Source: Gammaproteobacteria bacterium | Lineage (GTDB): Bacteria > Pseudomonadota > Gammaproteobacteria > Arenicellales > Poriferihabitantaceae | DNA length: 8,133 bases | Assembly: GCA_009839585.1 (NCBI GenBank) | Contig: VXPI01000166.1 | Span: 1-8,133, forward strand | Direction: 5' to 3' | Part shown: positions 7,485 to 8,133 of the stretch, in pieces | How positions within the stretch are numbered: the first letter of the stretch is position 1 | How the letters are laid out: every line of letters begins with the position of its first letter | Translations under genes and position numbers: made by a program | Notes under the pieces: generated by a model | The model's input: only the letters and a program-made list of their open reading frames with translations | Told to the model about the DNA's origin: nothing | Databases searched by the model: none

Positions 7485-8133
7485 GGATATTTACCAAGAA
7501 AAAAGCTACTCAGACGGTGGACCTAGCTAATTACGCTAACAAAATTTTATCCGCCGAAGACTATCCACTATTTGACGAAGCTATCAAAGCAGGAAAGATG
7601 GGCGCACTTCGCGCTGCTTACTTGATGATATGGCTGGCTTGTGCTGAATCCTTGAAACGCCGCTTCCGAGATGCGCAAAAGCGCGATGATACAGCGGGCA
7701 AGATTGTTGGTGATATCGAGTCCAAGGAAAGCGGACACAAGGCTGTTGATAAATTCCTGCTAACGGAAGCCAACGAATACGGCTTTTTGTCTGATTCGGC
7801 TCATACTATCTTAAACCACATCTATGAGATGCGCTGTTTATACGGACACCCTTACGAGGAAGCGCCATCACATGAAGAGATTACGTACGCTGCGTCTATG
7901 ATTGTAGAGCACGTATTGTCCAAGCCTGTCAAGCTACGACATGGTTATGGTAAACAACTGCTGAAAAGTCTCCTTGAAGAACGCAATTTTCTTGATGACC
8001 AACAAACCGCTGTGGAGGCGTTTGCAAAAGATATTCTTCCAAGACTTCATGGTAGCATCCATGGTTGGCTACTCGACAACTATTGGAAAGAACTTGAAAA
8101 AATTGCTGGTGATTCATCTATGTCAGTTTTTTT
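7481..8133 (+). CDS. Uncharacterised HEPN-like helical protein, 3' end outside window
   Basis: The frame is open from the ATG at 7481 to the window edge (217 codons, no stop), with an in-frame TGA at 7475-7477 just upstream, so the start lies at or after 7481. The first residues are MRIFTKKKATQTVDLANYAN. Predicted structure is almost entirely helical: a helix around AAYLMIWLACAESLKRRF, a charged linker, then HIYEMRCLYGHPYEEAP followed by another helix ending in VEHVLSKPVKL. Arg118 and His123 form an RxxxxH motif (RCLYGH), the signature of HEPN domains, many of which are RNases in toxin-antitoxin, abortive-infection and CRISPR systems. The residue after Arg is Cys rather than the common polar residue, so catalysis is uncertain. 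I do not recognise the specific family. It lies beyond the guaA remnant and so probably outside the BREX operon. No clear Shine-Dalgarno site is seen. Confidence 0.7.
   Translation, partial: MRIFTKKKATQTVDLANYANKILSAEDYPLFDEAIKAGKMGALRAAYLMIWLACAESLKRRFRDAQKRDDTAGKIVGDIESKESGHKAVDKFLLTEANEYGFLSDSAHTILNHIYEMRCLYGHPYEEAPSHEEITYAASMIVEHVLSKPVKLRHGYGKQLLKSLLEERNFLDDQQTAVEAFAKDILPRLHGSIHGWLLDNYWKELEKIAGDSSMSVF

Noticed and set aside
8127..8133. Run of seven T at the window end as a phase-variable tract
   Set aside because: It sits at the edge, its full length is not visible, and seven bases is too short to argue slippage without the rest.

Overview
The window carries the 3' part of a BREX-type phage-defence operon on the + strand, then a decayed piece of a housekeeping gene, then the start of an unrelated gene that runs off the right edge. 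Four genes are packed without gaps. They are the C-terminal part of a TrlF-like SMC/ABC-type ATPase (1-1553, cut by the left edge), a Schlafen/AlbA_2-type ATP-binding protein (1553-2809), the BREX phosphatase-like protein PglZ of the 'type B' kind (2811-5162), and the Lon-related AAA+ protein BrxL (5159-7213). Stop and start codons overlap or nearly touch at every junction (TAATG, TGA-G-ATG, TTGA), so one co-transcribed and translationally coupled operon is likely, with its promoter to the left of the window.

pglZ followed by brxL is the usual tail of a type 1 BREX operon. The expected core (brxA, brxB, brxC and the methyltransferase pglX) is not in the window and would have to lie upstream. 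The ATPase and Schlafen-like pair sits immediately before pglZ, where some BREX operons carry extra defence genes. I read it as an accessory two-gene module within or next to the BREX operon. That is inference, because the upstream half is not visible.

Four bases after the brxL stop, the DNA becomes recognisable as the last ~55 codons of guaA (GMP synthase). It is decayed: the Trp of the ARWA-like motif is a TAG stop, three codons are missing, and the normally invariant C-terminus is altered. The 3' end of guaA is a known integration site for genomic islands, so this is probably a displaced attachment-site fragment marking the right boundary of the island carrying the BREX genes. Beyond it, a gene on the same strand (7481 to the edge) encodes an uncharacterised helical protein with an RxxxxH motif typical of HEPN domains, possibly another defence gene.

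The organism is a bacterium. The guaA remnant resembles proteobacterial GuaA (gamma/beta type), and the near-balanced base composition fits a gammaproteobacterium, but this is only a weak taxonomic inference. No tRNA, rRNA, CRISPR array, insertion sequence or convincing terminator was seen.
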